A DNA stretch of 64,000 bases from Molossus alvarezi (GCA_037176705.1 CM073891.1:50780571-50844570); one strand, 5' to 3'. Counted from the first letter of the stretch, positions 1 through 11,930 are shown. Numbers and translations are program-made. The notes: generated from the letters alone by a model not told the origin.

Positions 1-160
1 TATACTTCACAAATATGGTTGTGGAAGACAAAGAAAGGTGGTAGAATTTTTCCAAATGAAAAGAGACTAAAACAACATGGCAGTTGAAAGCCTTGCAAGA
101 ACCTGAACTGGATCCGAATCAGGGGCAAATGTCATAAACAATATTATTGGGACATCTGTC

Positions 161-396
161 AAAAACTGAATGAAGAGCCCAGATGGTGTGGCTCAATGGA
201 CTGAGCATTACCCATGGACTGAGAGGTCCTGCTTCAATTCCCAGCCAGGGCACATCCATGCGTTACCGGCTCGATCCCTAGTAGAGGGCGTGCAGGAGGC
301 AGCCAATTGATGTTTCTCTCTCACATCAATTTTTCTATCTTTCTCTCTAAAAAAAAATCAATAAAAAAGCATATTAAAAAAAAAACTGAATGAAGA
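161..396 (+). mobile_element. VES-type tRNA-derived SINE with perfect 16-bp target duplication
   Basis: The body runs about 177-380: a tRNA-like head (TGGCTCAATGGACTGAGC, then a box-B-like CTTCAATTCCC), a GCAGGAGGCAGCCAATTGATG core, a TCTCTC stretch and an A-rich AATCAATAAA tail. The same 16 bases (AAAAACTGAATGAAGA) stand at 161-176 and 381-396, which is direct evidence of insertion by target-primed reverse transcription. The family assignment is from memory of the bat VES consensus. Confidence 0.9.
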
Positions 397-2445
397 AATC
401 ATTTTAGAGGATAATACTATATTAATATTAAATTTCCTTAATTTGGTAATTGTGCATTAGTAAGAGAATGCTGTTCTCAGAAGTTTTATAAGGTGATGTT
501 TTTAGAGGAAAAGAAAAATGCTATCTACAACTTTTCTCTTGAATATTTCAGGAATAGTTCAAATGAAGCTTTTTAGGCTTCTGGAAGTAGTATAGGTGTG
601 GTTACTGAGAGACCCTGAAGGGCTACCTGCCAAGATGAAGGATTTAGTACCTAACTCTTTCCTGTCATCTTTGTAATGGCCCAGGGAATACACTGAAGAT
701 GTTGATAAAGAAGAGAAAACTGGAAGCTTTAGTCAAGTGTTGGAAAAGGTCAAGTAGATATAAGCCCAGACCTTCCCTGAGATGAACAAGAGTGGGTTTA
801 TATCATGCTGTCCACCAGCATATTTTCCTTCAGTGCTGTTGGGCCCAAAAGGAGGCAGCTGTGAAGCAGAAACCATTGGAAGATAAAAAGAGACTGTGCA
901 GAGATCAGTGGTCCTATTACAAGTGACCAAATGCTGGAATTGCTCACTGGCGAACATTTGAGCCATCTCTCATGGCTGTTGCTTGAAGGCTGCACCTACG
1001 TTGCTTAAGCCTAGGAAAGCTCAGAAAAACTTCTGAAGTGCTTATACACTTAAAAATGTTTCCCTCTTAATCATGTATAGAGAGAAATAGAGATCCAACA
1101 TAAAATGTATTTTCAGAGAAGCCATGTTAAAGAAAATAAAATGGTTGCTTTTAAAAATCTAAAATGATTTTGACAGTTCTAAGAACTATTGAGGTAAATA
1201 GTATTATTCACTCTAATTCTCTCTTTTAGAATTTATAGCTTGGCAATACAACGTCTGAAAAGCAAGGGGGTGGGAAGAGGGCCCCTTGTACCACTGCTGG
1301 GTTCTCTGTCATAGATCTGTTCCAGGAAAGAGGCTCCCTCCCCCAGCAGCCCTCAGGGGCTCAGATAAACACTGATTCCTGAGGAATTTATCAGCTGCTT
1401 AGGGAGTGAGCTGAGCTTGATGGGAGCTAGCACAGGTGTGTATGTCATTAACTTCAGTAAGGTCTTTAGACAGGCCGTAACTGCCGCAGGGCTGCTCAGT
1501 AGCACCAACGGGCATACTAAGGAAGAGGAAAATAGTAGTGGTGGTGGATAGTATTATTTCTCTTCTCTAGAAAAATTCCTTGTCTGGGTTCATTGCAATT
1601 TTGCTACAAATGGGGGTAGGTGGGTGGGTTAGTTATTGTTGTGAGTTCTTTTGGATGTGTGGAAACTATTCTTGATAGCAGAACCTGAATGTCCTACTAA
1701 ATGTGTTAATTGGCTATTTTATAAACAAAATATTGAGTGCTCTGTCTTATTTACCACGTAAAAATTTATTCCTTTTCTGAAAAAAAATCTAAATAACTAA
1801 TAATTGGACAGTATTAAAAAAGGATAAGCCTTCTTATCCCTACAAATTGGGTAATTTTACCATATACCCAAGGCATTTCAATTTTATGCCCATTTCGTAG
1901 AAAGCAAAGAAAGGTAATGTTTAGAAGAGGATATATGTTCAAGGAAAGTTTTTTTGTTTTTGCTGGAAGAGATCTGAGCAGGTATCAGCTGAGCTGATAG
2001 GAGTCAACAGAACGGGTTAGATGGATGATATCAGTGAAAGGGAAAACAATAAATAGTAATAAAAATTTTTCAGAAGAAATAGAATTCATTATTTTGAAGT
2101 GACAAGTGGAGGAATTAGCCTAGAAAAACAAGAGACACTCTTAATTGTGTGCCGCAAGATGGAAATGGTGACCCTGTAGGCACAATGTTACGTGAGACAT
2201 CTGCTTTCTCTGTGAGTAAGAGCGAGTGCTGCTGGGAAGGTTGAAACCAGCCTGAGAGCAGGGACGGTGGAGCACAGCAGGTGAGGGAGTGGGAGAGGCG
2301 GCTGGTCAACGATAAATACTGGCGTCTTGTTAAAATGACATTGTAATTTCTTTAATCCTTAAACTTTAAAACAACAAATTCTCCTTTGAAAAACTTAGGT
2401 TATGAGTTTTTTTTGTACAACTAAGATTTTGTAAGGCTCCCCCCA
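397..2445. other. AT-rich non-coding stretch, no repeat recognised
   Basis: No gene or recognised repeat. The short frames here lack any familiar protein motif. A more GC-rich patch at 1265-1500 contains AGATAA (1363-1368) and TTATCAGCTG (1388-1397), GATA-type and E-box-type words. A 17-base near-palindrome of the same words is at 1983-1999. These are only motif matches. Confidence 0.5.
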
Positions 2446-2828
2446 TGACCCGTCCCGCAGGTAGAGCAACGAGGACTCTAGAGGGGGAGTGAGGATGAGG
2501 AGGGACAAGAGACATGAGAAATGGAGACAAGACAGGGCTCTGATCAAGTCTTTATTCTGGGGAGATCCACACTATATATAGGGCAAGAAGCAGAAAAACA
2601 AGAACATTTGTTGCCAAGCGATGTTTGTGGTAACCACCCTGAAGCAATTTCAAGTAAATATCACATAAATATCCTGGGTGGAACAAAAGATAAACAGAGC
2701 ATAACTGGCTGAGTAAATGGTTACTTAAAGGAATGCAGAAACATTGTATAGAGAGGTATCCTGCCTTGGGGCAGGAGATGGCAGGGCAGATTTTAGCAAA
2801 ATGGATGCCATGCAAACAGTCTCCCACA
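2446..2828 (-). mobile_element. Solo LTR of a class II (betaretrovirus-like) endogenous retrovirus
   Basis: Read on the minus strand, this is a 383-bp unit that starts TGTGGGAGAC and ends GGACGGGTCA, so it has the TG...CA ends of an LTR. It carries a TATA box (complement of 2573-2580) and, 16 bases further on, AATAAA (complement of 2551-2556), followed by a C/T-rich U5-like part. CCCCCA occurs immediately on both sides (2440-2445 and 2829-2834). A 6-bp duplication is typical of class II/ERVK-like integrations. No internal retroviral sequence lies next to it, so it is a solo LTR left by LTR-LTR recombination. The class call rests on the duplication length and promoter layout. Confidence 0.8.
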
Positions 2829-3346
2829 CCCCCACCCTTTAGATTTTATGCCACTCTATCATATTTACCCCAAATTTTCATACATGACTTCAGTCACCCC
2901 AGTTTTTTTTGCAGTTGTACACTGATACTTCTAACTGGTTTTCATGTACCAAATTCAAACTGCTACAAGCAGATTTGTAACACTTTGAGGTATTTCCTAG
3001 TGACACTTTCTGCAATCCAAGAACTTTTAACGGTGTCATCATCTCTATCCGACCACTTTACAGTTGTTGGCTTAATGATTTAAATATTTTAATGTTTAGT
3101 ACTTTTTTGGTGTTTTTATGAAATGAATGGAATATAGAAAAATCAGTGATGTCACTAGTGTTAATCTTATTAAATGAATGTAATAAGATAAAGTGGAAAT
3201 AATTAGGTTTTTAAAAAGTGAATCTTTGACCATCAGTTGCATTTAATTTGACTTAAGCCAGTCAATTTATTAGTTTTCAATTAATTACTCAAGATGAGTA
3301 TGGGCACAAAATCTTAGAGCTAATATAATTGAAAATTGTGTCTAGT
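2829..3346. other. Unassigned AT-rich sequence
   Basis: Beyond the CCCCCA duplication there is ordinary AT-rich sequence. The 116-codon frame that starts inside the LTR and runs through here has no recognisable motif and is taken as chance. Confidence 0.5.
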
Positions 3347-3600
3347 CCTGACCGGTGTTGCTCAGTGGATAGAACCTCAGCCAACTGACTGAAGAGTCAT
3401 GGGTTTGATTCCTGGTTGACAGTTTGATCCCGACACTAGTCAGGGTGCAAGTGGGAGGTAACCAATTGATGTGCCTCCCTCACATCAATGTTTCTCTCTG
3501 TTTCTGTCCCCATCATTCCCTCCCTTCTAGTCTCTAAAAAAAACCAATAAGAAAAACAAAAACAAAAACAAAGGAAAAATTGCCTCAGGCAAGGATTAAT
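3347..3600 (+). mobile_element. VES-type SINE, long form
   Basis: The head CCTGACCGGTGTTGCTCAGTG is followed by a box-B-like GGGTTTGATTCCTGG, the CCAATTGATGTG...CATCAATG core, a pyrimidine stretch and a tail resembling TGCCTCAGGCAAGGATTAA, the long-form end. It is diverged and no convincing target duplication was found. Confidence 0.8.
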
Positions 3601-4474
3601 AACTAAAGAAGGAAGTCGAGTTAATGAATTTTTATTTTGAAATAATTTTATATTCACGTCTATCTAAAAATGAAAGATTCCAAATGCAATCTAAGTCTAG
3701 GGAAAGTTTTAATATTTGACTTGTAGCTCTGTTCAGGAATGTATTTTTGAAAGAGTATGAAATGGCTCGATCTTGGATTTTTTTCTAACATCCTTCAAAC
3801 TAAAGACTTTGCCATTTCAGAATTTATTTGGTAAACTACAACTCTGCATTCTTGTATTGGCAATAAGAAGAGTCAGCAACATTAGTACTCTTTACAGGTG
3901 TTGCTTTCACGTAGGTAATGTATTAATAAGTTAGGGGGATAGGATAAGCTTAGAGTAGTATATCACTTGTTTAATTATTTAATATACTTAATGTATATTT
4001 TATTCTTTTTTGTGATAACTTTATGTCTATCTGTTTATGTGTATAAAACATGCCCCCCCCACACACACACACTGTTTTAGGATAGTAACTTCTCCTCTGT
4101 AGCTTCTGAGACAAATGCATTTCTATCACTAAAATTACTTTAGCTGACGTGGTTCCCTTCACTTCTGCAACATCATGCAGAGTTAGTGATCAAATTTGCA
4201 CCAGAAAACATTTTTTACTTTGGTACAAGTCATGTGTAAATAAATGGGTATAAAATAAATCACAAAATTGTAGTTTGAAAAAGTGCAGGGAGATATTTGG
4301 CAGCCTGAAATAGTAAGTAACATATGATGATGGGGAGGGGGGTACAATTCAGGTAACATTCAAACCTAAGTTATTATTTTTCTAGGAGACATCCTGAGTG
4401 ATCTACACAATCGATTGCATTACTGAACTGAAGCATAGAGAGAAAACCCTTCCTTTTAAAAGAATGTAGCAGCA
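3601..4474. other. Unassigned AT-rich sequence with a short C/AC tract
   Basis: No gene or recognised repeat. A (C)8 run followed by (CA)n lies at about 4052-4072. Confidence 0.5.
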
Positions 4475-4734
4475 CCCTGGCCGGTTTTGCTCAGTGGTTA
4501 GAGCATCCGCCTGCGGTCTGGAGAGACCCGGGTTCGGTTCCCGCTAAGGGCACGTACTTCGGTTGCAGTTTGTCCCTGGACCCAGTTGGGGTCATGTGAG
4601 TGGCAACAAGTCAATGTGTCTCTCTCACATCTCTGTTTCTCTCTCTCTCTTCCTCCCTCTCTCCCTCCTACTCTATCTGAAGATAAATGCAAAAATGTCC
4701 TTGGGTGAGGATAAAAAAAAAAAGAAAAAGAAAA
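4475..4734 (+). mobile_element. VES-type SINE, long form
   Basis: The head CCCTGGCCGGTTTTGCTCAG leads to a well kept box-B-like GGTTCGGTTCCC, then GCTAAGGGCACGTACTTCGG, a long CT-rich segment and the TGTCCTTGGGTGAGGATAA tail followed by A-rich DNA. This long type ends in GTCCTCGGGTGAGGATT-like sequence, unlike the shorter AATCAATAAA type. Confidence 0.88.
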
Positions 4735-4914
4735 ATTCCTAACAGAATAGTGCTTGAATAAGGACTGATAGAAATTTAATTGGTTTTCAAACAGAGCATT
4801 GTTGTCAATTCAGATATCAGTATGTCTATTTTCAGGAAAAAGCACCAAGAAAGAAAATATCCTAATAGCTTTCATCAGCTATAATCTTGATTTAAAAAAA
4901 AAAAAAGATCTTTT

Positions 4915-5106
4915 TTCTTGGTTGGTGTGGCTCAGTAGACTGAGCATTTTCCCATGGACTGAGAGGTCCCAGTTCGATTCTTGGTCAGAGCACATGCCCG
5001 GGTTTGGTCTCGATCCCCAGTGGGGGACGTGCAGGAGGCAGCCGATTGATGTTTCTGTCTTTCTCTCCCTCCCTCTCTCTTTAAAAAATCAGTAAAAACA
5101 TTAAAA
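4915..5106 (+). mobile_element. VES-type SINE, short-tail form
   Basis: TTGGTTGGTGTGGCTCAG head with the CCCATGGACTGAGAGGTCCC anticodon-arm variant, GTGCAGGAGGCAGCCGATTG core, CT-rich stretch and AAAATCAGTAAAAACATT tail. Confidence 0.87.
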
Positions 5107-6115
5107 AATATATCTTCTCAATACTTGTAGAATAGTTCTTCGTTTCTGTATTTACTTCACATTTAATCAAATTGAAATTGCTGTATCTTTTGGTTTCCCA
5201 TCCTCACCACACACATAAAAATTAAACATTTGTCTTACTTAGGAAACAGTTGATCTTTAAATGAACTAAAACTAAAAAAAAAAGATGAACTGATTTAATA
5301 TGTGAGAAATTATATGTAATATGTTTTACTTTATAAGAGGTAAATGAGTAAAACCAAAATATTATTTTAAATGTTTTGAATTACTTCTCATTATATCTTC
5401 TCTTAGATTTCTTTACTAAAGTTATAAATATGTCTCACATAATAACAAAACATGTATACACTATCTAAACTTTTTATCTTGCCTTTGGCCATATCATATT
5501 TTGAAACAACTATGTGAGATTGGAAGAATAAAAGATAAGTCAGTAAATCTGCTGGAAACTATAATTTGGTAACATAATAGAAATGACATAAAAATCTAAG
5601 CTAGAGAATGCATGGATAAAAATCAATAAACTTGGAGTAGATTTTAATAGGTAATTTTATTCTTTGTCCCCATAGCAATATGTAACATTCAGCGTCAACA
5701 CTATTTATGTAATAAATACATTCATTTGTCCTATGCCATTTTGGTTTTGGTCATCAAAACTTTATGCAGAAGCCTTCTTCACATTTCTAATTTGTGGTAT
5801 CAGCTTTTCCAATAGTATATTTTTAAACACAGCAAAGGTAAAATTATTCAAGGGAGATTGAATGCTATTTCATTAAGATGAGTTGTAATGTTCAACAAGT
5901 AAGAGCAGAAATGCATTTGGAAATATTTCACATAACAGAGCTGTAGGAATTTTCCTCATAATTTTATAAAAGATTAAAGGGGCCTCTAGGAACTTTATGC
6001 TCCTCCATTTTTCTTGCTGAAGAATGTGAACTGATTTCTTCAACTGATAATGTAAATGTACCATTGCAATAAGTAAAGATCTTATTGGTGAAAAATGAAT
6101 GACACACAAATACAT
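5107..6115. other. Unassigned AT-rich sequence
   Basis: No gene or repeat recognised. Composition is strongly AT-rich, and the frames present have no motif. Confidence 0.5.
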
Positions 6116-6860
6116 CAAAATATATTAAACCTCATTAATAATTAGGAAAATAAAAATTTAAACCACAAGGAGATACATCTAGTAGATATACATCTGACAG
6201 TTAGTATAAATTAAAAGTCCAAAAATACTAAGTGTTGGTTAAAATATGTGGAAATGTTCATAAAATAAAAATGGGTGAGTGTATTGTTATAAGCACTATC
6301 AAAAACAATCTGATTATACCTAGTATTTTAAAGATCAGAATTCCCTGTGGCCTGGAATTCCACTCAGGTAGACACATCCATCAACATGCCAATAATTTTA
6401 AAACCTCACAAAACCAAATGATGGCAAGTATGTTATATACTATTGTTTTTATAAAGCATACATTTATACAATTACTCTGGAAGAAAAAGGTAGCAAAAAT
6501 TAAAATGTATATACCCAGCCAAATCTATTTTTATATACAGGGTGAGACAAAAGTAGTTTTACAGTGGTTTATATGGAAAATAATACAATAATTAATAAAT
6601 AATAATACAAGAATTAACTGTGTTTCATGTCCTTACAACTGTAAACCTAATTTTGCTCCAACCTGGAAATTTGTTGGGAGACTTTCACAATTGGACCCAG
6701 AGACACTGAAACACTGTTTGCAATTTTGAAATATTAGAAGTAATCTCACTATCCATTAATGTTAGAATAACTAAATCCATTTTGGAATGTTGACATACAA
6801 ATAAAATAAAAGTTGCAATATGTGAACTAAAGAGCTGCATATGTTCAACTTGGATAAATA
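6116..6860 (+). mobile_element. Old LINE-1 (L1M-type) ORF2/3' fragment, interrupted by a MITE
   Basis: The sequence follows the order of an L1 ORF2 C-terminal region: CCTCATTAATAATTAGGAAAAT, then AAATTTAAACCACAAGGAGATAC, CTAAGTGTTGGTTAAAATATG and, after the mariner-type insertion at 6538-6665, CTCACTATCCATTAATG. It is too decayed to be translated. Boundaries are approximate. Confidence 0.55.
6538..6665. mobile_element. Mariner-type MITE, 128 bp
   Basis: The left end CAGGGTGAGACAAAAGTAG and the complement of the right end, CAGGTTGGAGCAAAATTAGG, form imperfect terminal inverted repeats. A TA precedes the element (6536-6537); the matching TA on the right has decayed to GA. The interior is AT-rich and non-coding, so transposition would have needed a transposase in trans. 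Two relatives lie at 10997-11119 and 38316-38500. Confidence 0.72.
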
Positions 6861-6924
6861 TTAAAAACCCATTGAATGATGTGATATACTTTATCTCTCT
6901 GTTCTTCCTCCTCAAAACTCATAA

Positions 6925-7065
6925 CCACAGCCTAATCATGAGAAATACATCAGGCCAATATCAACTGAGGACATTTTGCAGAATATCTGACCAATAATGC
7001 TCAAAACTGTCAAGGTCATCAAAACTAGAGAAATATCAATAAAACATGGCCCTTAGTTAATAATA
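6925..7065 (+). repeat. Ancient interspersed repeat, family not assigned
   Basis: CATGAGAAATACATCAGGCC ... CTCAAAACTGTCAAGGTCAT resembles a common old mammalian repeat 3' region. I cannot name the family with confidence. Confidence 0.35.
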
Positions 7066-7354
7066 ATACATCAACATGGACTTATTAATTATAACAAATT
7101 AACCAGGCTAATTTAAGATGTTAATAATAGGCCTTTTTAAAAACCTTGCTCTAATAACCTTCAACCCTGTCCCTTAAAAAATCACATCTACTTTAAATCA
7201 GGATTTGGAAAAGTAATTTCAGATTTACCAATTTTCCATTTAAAATTATTTTATGTACTTACATGAGTGAACATGTGTTAGTATGTGGTTGTAGGGAGAA
7301 CCCAGAAATAACTTCATAACCACAAGAAACCAAAGTCAAAAATATAATTTTTTT

Positions 7355-7510
7355 CCCTGGTCAGTGGGGCTCAGCTGGTTGAAGCATGCGCATGGAAAGG
7401 TTGCGGGTTCAGTCCAGGTTGGGTGCATATGGAAGGCAACAAATTGATATTTCTCTTTTACATCAGTGTTTTTTTTTTTCTCTCTCTCTCCCTGTCTGTC
7501 TCTCTAAAAT
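7355..7510 (+). mobile_element. Shortened VES-type SINE
   Basis: CCCTGGTCAGTGGGGCTCAG head with GGGTTCAGTCCAGG, then a contracted middle (no second GATCCC box), the CAAATTGATATTTCTC core and a CT-rich end TCTCTAAAAT. About 50 bp shorter than its relatives. Confidence 0.75.
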
Positions 7511-8139
7511 ATAGACTCCCTTCTCTTCACCAGAAAAGTTCTTCTCTGAAATAACACCCAGAAAAAAATCATAGCTTTCGTAAGTTAAATAAAAGTTGAA
7601 TTCTTCAAGGTATTATGTGAAGAAAAAAGAGACTAATTCAGTTGAAGGACTAGTGAAGTTAGTTAACTCTCTCTCAGAGTTAGGATGATATTTTTACATA
7701 ACTTTTATAATTCAGTATAAAAACTAGAGGCAAAAATAATTTCTGAGGTTAATTAACTTGGATTTAATTACTTGATGCTGTCCTGTGTCCCTCTGTGGAT
7801 TCAGTGGCCAGTTGGATTTCCATGTCCGGGAAGTGGTGAGCTCCTTTAGCACAGAGCAGGCATGGAACTCATTTTGATTTGAAGCTACTTAGGTTTAGCT
7901 AGTATTGTGATGTGGCTGACATTATAGGAGTTTTACATTGGTAGGTGGAGTGAAAATCAATTTAAATTATATTTTTCCTCACCTCCTTTATAGATATGTC
8001 TTCACCTAAGATGTAAAAAGCTAAGAGGTAACTAGGAAAAGCAGGTTTCAGATATTGCTGAGTGTCTCACCAACACTTTAACTTTTTAATACATTGTGAA
8101 CAGCTTCTTCATTGGGCCTAAGTATTGGTTTTTCTAAAT
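7511..8139. other. Unassigned sequence
   Basis: No gene or recognised repeat seen. Confidence 0.5.
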
Positions 8140-8640
8140 TAATGAACATGATTCTTTAGAGAATTTTTAGGTTAACAGCAAGACTGAGCAGGAAGTTCAG
8201 AGAGTTCCCATTTATCCTGCCCTCCATGCATGCACAGACTTGCCCACTATCAACACCCCGCATCAGAGTGCTGCATTTTTTTACAACTAATGAGTCTACA
8301 TTGACACATCGTTATCAACAAATTCCAGAGTTTATATTAAGGTTCACTCTCGGTGTGGTATATTTTATGGCTTTGAAAAATGTATAATAATAAGTATCCA
8401 TCATTATAGTATTATAAAAATAATTTCACTGTCCTAAAAACCCTCTGTGTTCTGCCTGTTCATTGCTCTCTCCCTTCTGACTCTTGGCAACTGTATTGAT
8501 CATTTACTGTCTCTATAGGTTTGCCTTTCCCAGAAAGTTGGAGTCATAGTGTGTAAGCCTTTTTAGAGTGACTTCTTTCATTTGGTTATGTGTGTTTGTT
8601 TCCTCCACGGCTTTCATGGCTTGGTAGGATCATTTTTTTT
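8140..8640 (-). mobile_element. Old L1M 3' end (minus strand)
   Basis: Reads as the reverse of a well-known L1M 3' region: TTTTTAGGTTAACAGCAAGA at the 3' end, then CATTGACACATCGTTATCA, TTCACTGTCCTAAAAACCC and the TTCATGGCTTGGTAGG end. The same 3' region occurs in sense orientation at 59905-60052. Confidence 0.72.
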
Positions 8641-8924
8641 AAAATATGAGAAATAACAATATGTAATGTGAAGCAAGGTAAAGGAATGCAGTTCACAACT
8701 TTTACTCAAGGTTGCCTCCACTTTGTCATAGAATATGCACAGTGATCCTTTCTTGCTGCTTTAACCACAGCTCACAGAGCAAGAGTCAGAGCATAGTTAT
8801 ATGAAGTTTGAAGGAAGTTCAGTTCACACATCATTTCTGTTAACTTGCCCTAGATATCCAAGTAAATCAGATTGTGTTAACTTTGGAAATAATAGCTGGT
8901 ACATAAATACAACTTGCCCATAAA

Positions 8925-9460
8925 ATCTACTCACATTACGTTCCCTACTTTTCTGTTAGTGACATTACCGGTTACCAATATCAGACACCTGATAATCATC
9001 TTTGATTCTACTCTCTCCCTTCTCATATCAAATGGTCACCAAATCCTGCCTCTTCTCTTTATTATCTGTTCTATAACATGTCATATTCTCCATAGCCCAA
9101 CAGCTTCTCCCTAGTTCAATTTCTCATCCTTTCTTATCTTATTGGGAACAGGGCAATAATGCCTTAGTTGTTCTCTTTCCAGTGCAAAACAACTTTCCAT
9201 CTCTCCTCTCCATCTCTGACGTTGTTTCTAAAATTAGCTAGACATAAATGAAGCAAATATTGTCACTAACTTGAAGAAAATACTTCAAGTATTTAACATG
9301 ATGTACAATGGTCCTAATGATTTGACTTTTGCTCTTTGTTATTCTGACTTTATGCTCTTCACCCAGCATTCACAGACATACCAAACGGCTGATAGTCCTT
9401 AAGATATTTAATGGTCTTTCTGTATTGCCTTACTTTTACTACGTGAACTTTGCTTCCTTT
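8925..9460 (+). mobile_element. Ancient L2-like LINE fragment
   Basis: CTGATAATCATCTTTGATTC, TCAAATGGTCACCAAATCCT and the later pyrimidine-rich text follow the order of an old L2-like mammalian repeat. Highly diverged. The same pattern recurs at about 13590-14390. Confidence 0.45.
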
Positions 9461-9488
9461 CTTTCTTTATTTAGTGAACTCTTATTTA

Positions 9489-9724
9489 TAAAAATACATT
9501 CATTAGCCCAGCCAGTGTGGCTCAGTGGTTGAGTGTCTACCCATGTACCAAGACCATGTTGGTCTAATTTCCAGTTAGGGCACATGCCCAGGTTGTGGGC
9601 CAAATCCCCAGTGGGGGGCATGCAGGTGGTGGCCAATTATTCTCTTTCATTGTTGTTTCTCTCTCTCTCTTTATTCCTTTGTCTCTAAAATTAATAAAGA
9701 AAAAAATTTAAAAATACATTCATT
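9489..9724 (+). mobile_element. VES-type SINE with perfect 16-bp target duplication
   Basis: TAAAAATACATTCATT is repeated at 9489-9504 and 9709-9724, bounding the SINE at 9505-9708. The head carries the CCCATGTACCAAGA variant of the anticodon arm, one of two head lineages in the window. The tail is AAAATTAATAAAG. Confidence 0.92.
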
Positions 9725-10996
9725 CAATTAGTTAACTAATACTTACTCTGTGCTAACCATGGTTGTCACTCTGGGACTATCAATACAAAATAAAATAGCA
9801 CAGTGTAGAAAAAAACCATTAAAATCATGTTTACATCCTAGTGTGGGAACAAATAATAAAGATAAAATAATCATATAATTATAATGTTTCATATATTAGA
9901 AAGGAAAGTCATTGCACCCTATGAGAGAATATTTGTGGGCATCTGGGGCTGGTATATATTTCATAGGATGGTCAGGGAAGAGTTTACTTTTAATTGAGCT
10001 TAGCCATGCACATTTTAGGAACAAACCATTGAGAAAGACAGAAATGTACAGAAAACAGCAGCACATAGGCCCTGATGCAGGATGGGTTCTAAATGGTGCG
10101 AGGAACTGATGGTAGGCTAGTGTGTCTGGTGCAGTAACTGAGAGGGAAGGGCACGCAATGAGGTTGTGAAGGAAACCAAGAGACATCACACAAAACCTTT
10201 CGGTTCATAATAAGGAATTCACATTTACTCCAAGTGTAGATGGAAGCCACTAAAGGTTCATAGGGACAGTATTTTCTTATTTATATGTTAGTGGATATTC
10301 TAATTGCTGTATGGGGAATGAATGGGAGGGGGGAAACATAAAAATGAGAAATCAATTTGAAAGTGATTGAAAGTCATCTAGTCAAGTGATGGAAATGGCT
10401 GAAGCTGATCTAGTAGCAGCGAAGATAGAAATATATAGACACAAAATATATTATAAAGGTAGATACTAAAACTCATATGCCATAAGTGTGGGAAATACAA
10501 GAGGAGATGTGATGGTAAAAGAAAAAATAAATCAAAAATAACTCCCAGTTTGGAGGATATTGTCAATAAGTGGACTGTAACACCAGTTACTAAGATAAGG
10601 AAGAATGAGGAAGTATCAGGTTGAGGTCTAATTATCAGTTTTGTTTTGGATAATTTAACTGAATTTCCCTGAAGATATCTCACTTCAAAGTATCAAAGAA
10701 ACAGTTATATAAATTTTGATTTCTCAAGTGAGGTCTTCATCAGAGAAGTAAAATTATAAGTTACCAGCCTGTAGTTATTATTTAAAGCTATGGGAACAGA
10801 GTCATCTCCCAGGTAGAGAATGTAAATAGACATGACAGTGGGTCAAGACTATACTTTGAGGAACTCCAATACTATAATTTGAGAAAAGGAGATGAAGTCA
10901 GCAAATGAGCATCTTGGGAAGTTGGGGGCAAATCTGAAGAGCGTAATACAAGAGAAAAGAGAATTTTTAGAAGGAGGAAAAGGCCAAACTGTTATA

Positions 10997-11119
10997 CAAG
11001 GTTGGCAAAGTAAGTTTTTAGAGTGAACACATGTAACACAGAGTTTATTTTTGTATTATTAATGATTGATTACTGTATTCATTGTATAACAACTGTAAAC
11101 CTACCTTTTATCACCCCTG
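10997..11119. mobile_element. Mariner-type MITE, 123 bp, TA duplication intact
   Basis: Flanked by TA at 10995-10996 and 11120-11121. The left end CAAGGTTGGCAAAGTAAG and the complement of the right end, CAGGGGTGATAAAAGGTAGG, are terminal inverted repeats like those at 6538-6665. It lies inside the L2-like remnant and so is younger. Confidence 0.78.
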
Positions 11120-11479
11120 TATATTCTCAAGAGTAAGGTATTATGAAAACCAAATAATGTTCTTTAAATTTGGCAATGTGACATGGAGGTCATTGGAAAC
11201 TGTGACCTCAGTAGAATTGTAAAGGCTGAAGCTAAACTGGATTGTGTTAAAGAACAGATAAGAAGTTGTTAAATGTGTTAAACTATAAATGAGCTGTTAA
11301 ATGAAGTCAAGACACACAATTTTTAACAATGTTTTTGAGAAAGAGAGCAGAAAAATTGAGCAGTATCTTGAGAACAATACAAATAAAAAGGAAGGCTTAT
11401 GGTATGTAGTAGAACTGATAGAGTATGCTAACGACAATACTCCGTTAGAAAGGATGAATTTGAAGACTATGAGAAGTTG

Positions 11480-11692
11480 TTTTTTTCTTTTTTTTTTTTT
11501 TCTTCATTGATTTTAGAGAGGGAGAAAGAGAGAGAGAGACATTGATGAGAACGAACATGGATTGTTCACCTCCTGCATGCCCCCCACTGGGGATCAGGCC
11601 CAAAACCTGGGCATGTGTCCTGATCGGGAATCAAACTGGCAACCTCTTGATGCATGGGTTGACACTCAACCTCTGAGCCACATCAGCCGGAC
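11480..11692 (-). mobile_element. VES-type SINE (minus strand)
   Basis: Starts with a T-rich tail complement (TTCATTGATTTTAGAGAG), then GA-rich, CATGCCCCCCACTGGGGATC, GGAATCAAACTGGCAACCTC and the head complement TGAGCCACATCAGCCGG. It belongs to the head lineage with the CCCATGCATCAAGAGG arm. Confidence 0.88.
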
Positions 11693-11930
11693 TTTTTTTT
11701 TTACAGGTGCCAGGACCAACAATCACCCACTGCCCAAAATGTTATGCTTCCAAAATCTCTTGATGCTGATTCCTCACGTAGAGCAATCAAGCTACTCTAC
11801 ATGTGCCACTCACGACAGAAGCTCTTTTTTTTTTTTTTAACACATCTCTTGAAAGTTTGCAGGGAATGGAGTCTAGTAGAAGTTCATGGTCTGGACTTTC
11901 CTTTGATAGAGGGATGTTTTCTCTTGGAAA

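Larger units (their letters stand above)
9725..11930 (-). mobile_element. Long ancient L2-like LINE remnant, interrupted twice
   Basis: Near 9725 the text matches the reverse of an L2 3' end (ATACTTACTCTGTGCTAACC). Further on, AGGCCCTGATGCAGGATGGG, GGAAGCCACTAAAGGTTCAT, AAATAACTCCCAGTTTGGAG, TGAGGAACTCCAATACTATA and TGGAGGTCATTGGAAACTGT appear in the order of the antisense strand of a long mammalian LINE2-like repeat. It is broken by a MITE (10997-11119) and a SINE (11480-11692). No coding frame survives, and the far end is uncertain. Confidence 0.5.

Noticed and set aside
177..260. Genuine tRNA genes at SINE heads
   Set aside because: Box A and B are recognisable but the heads run into SINE bodies, lack a foldable acceptor stem and are flanked by target duplications.
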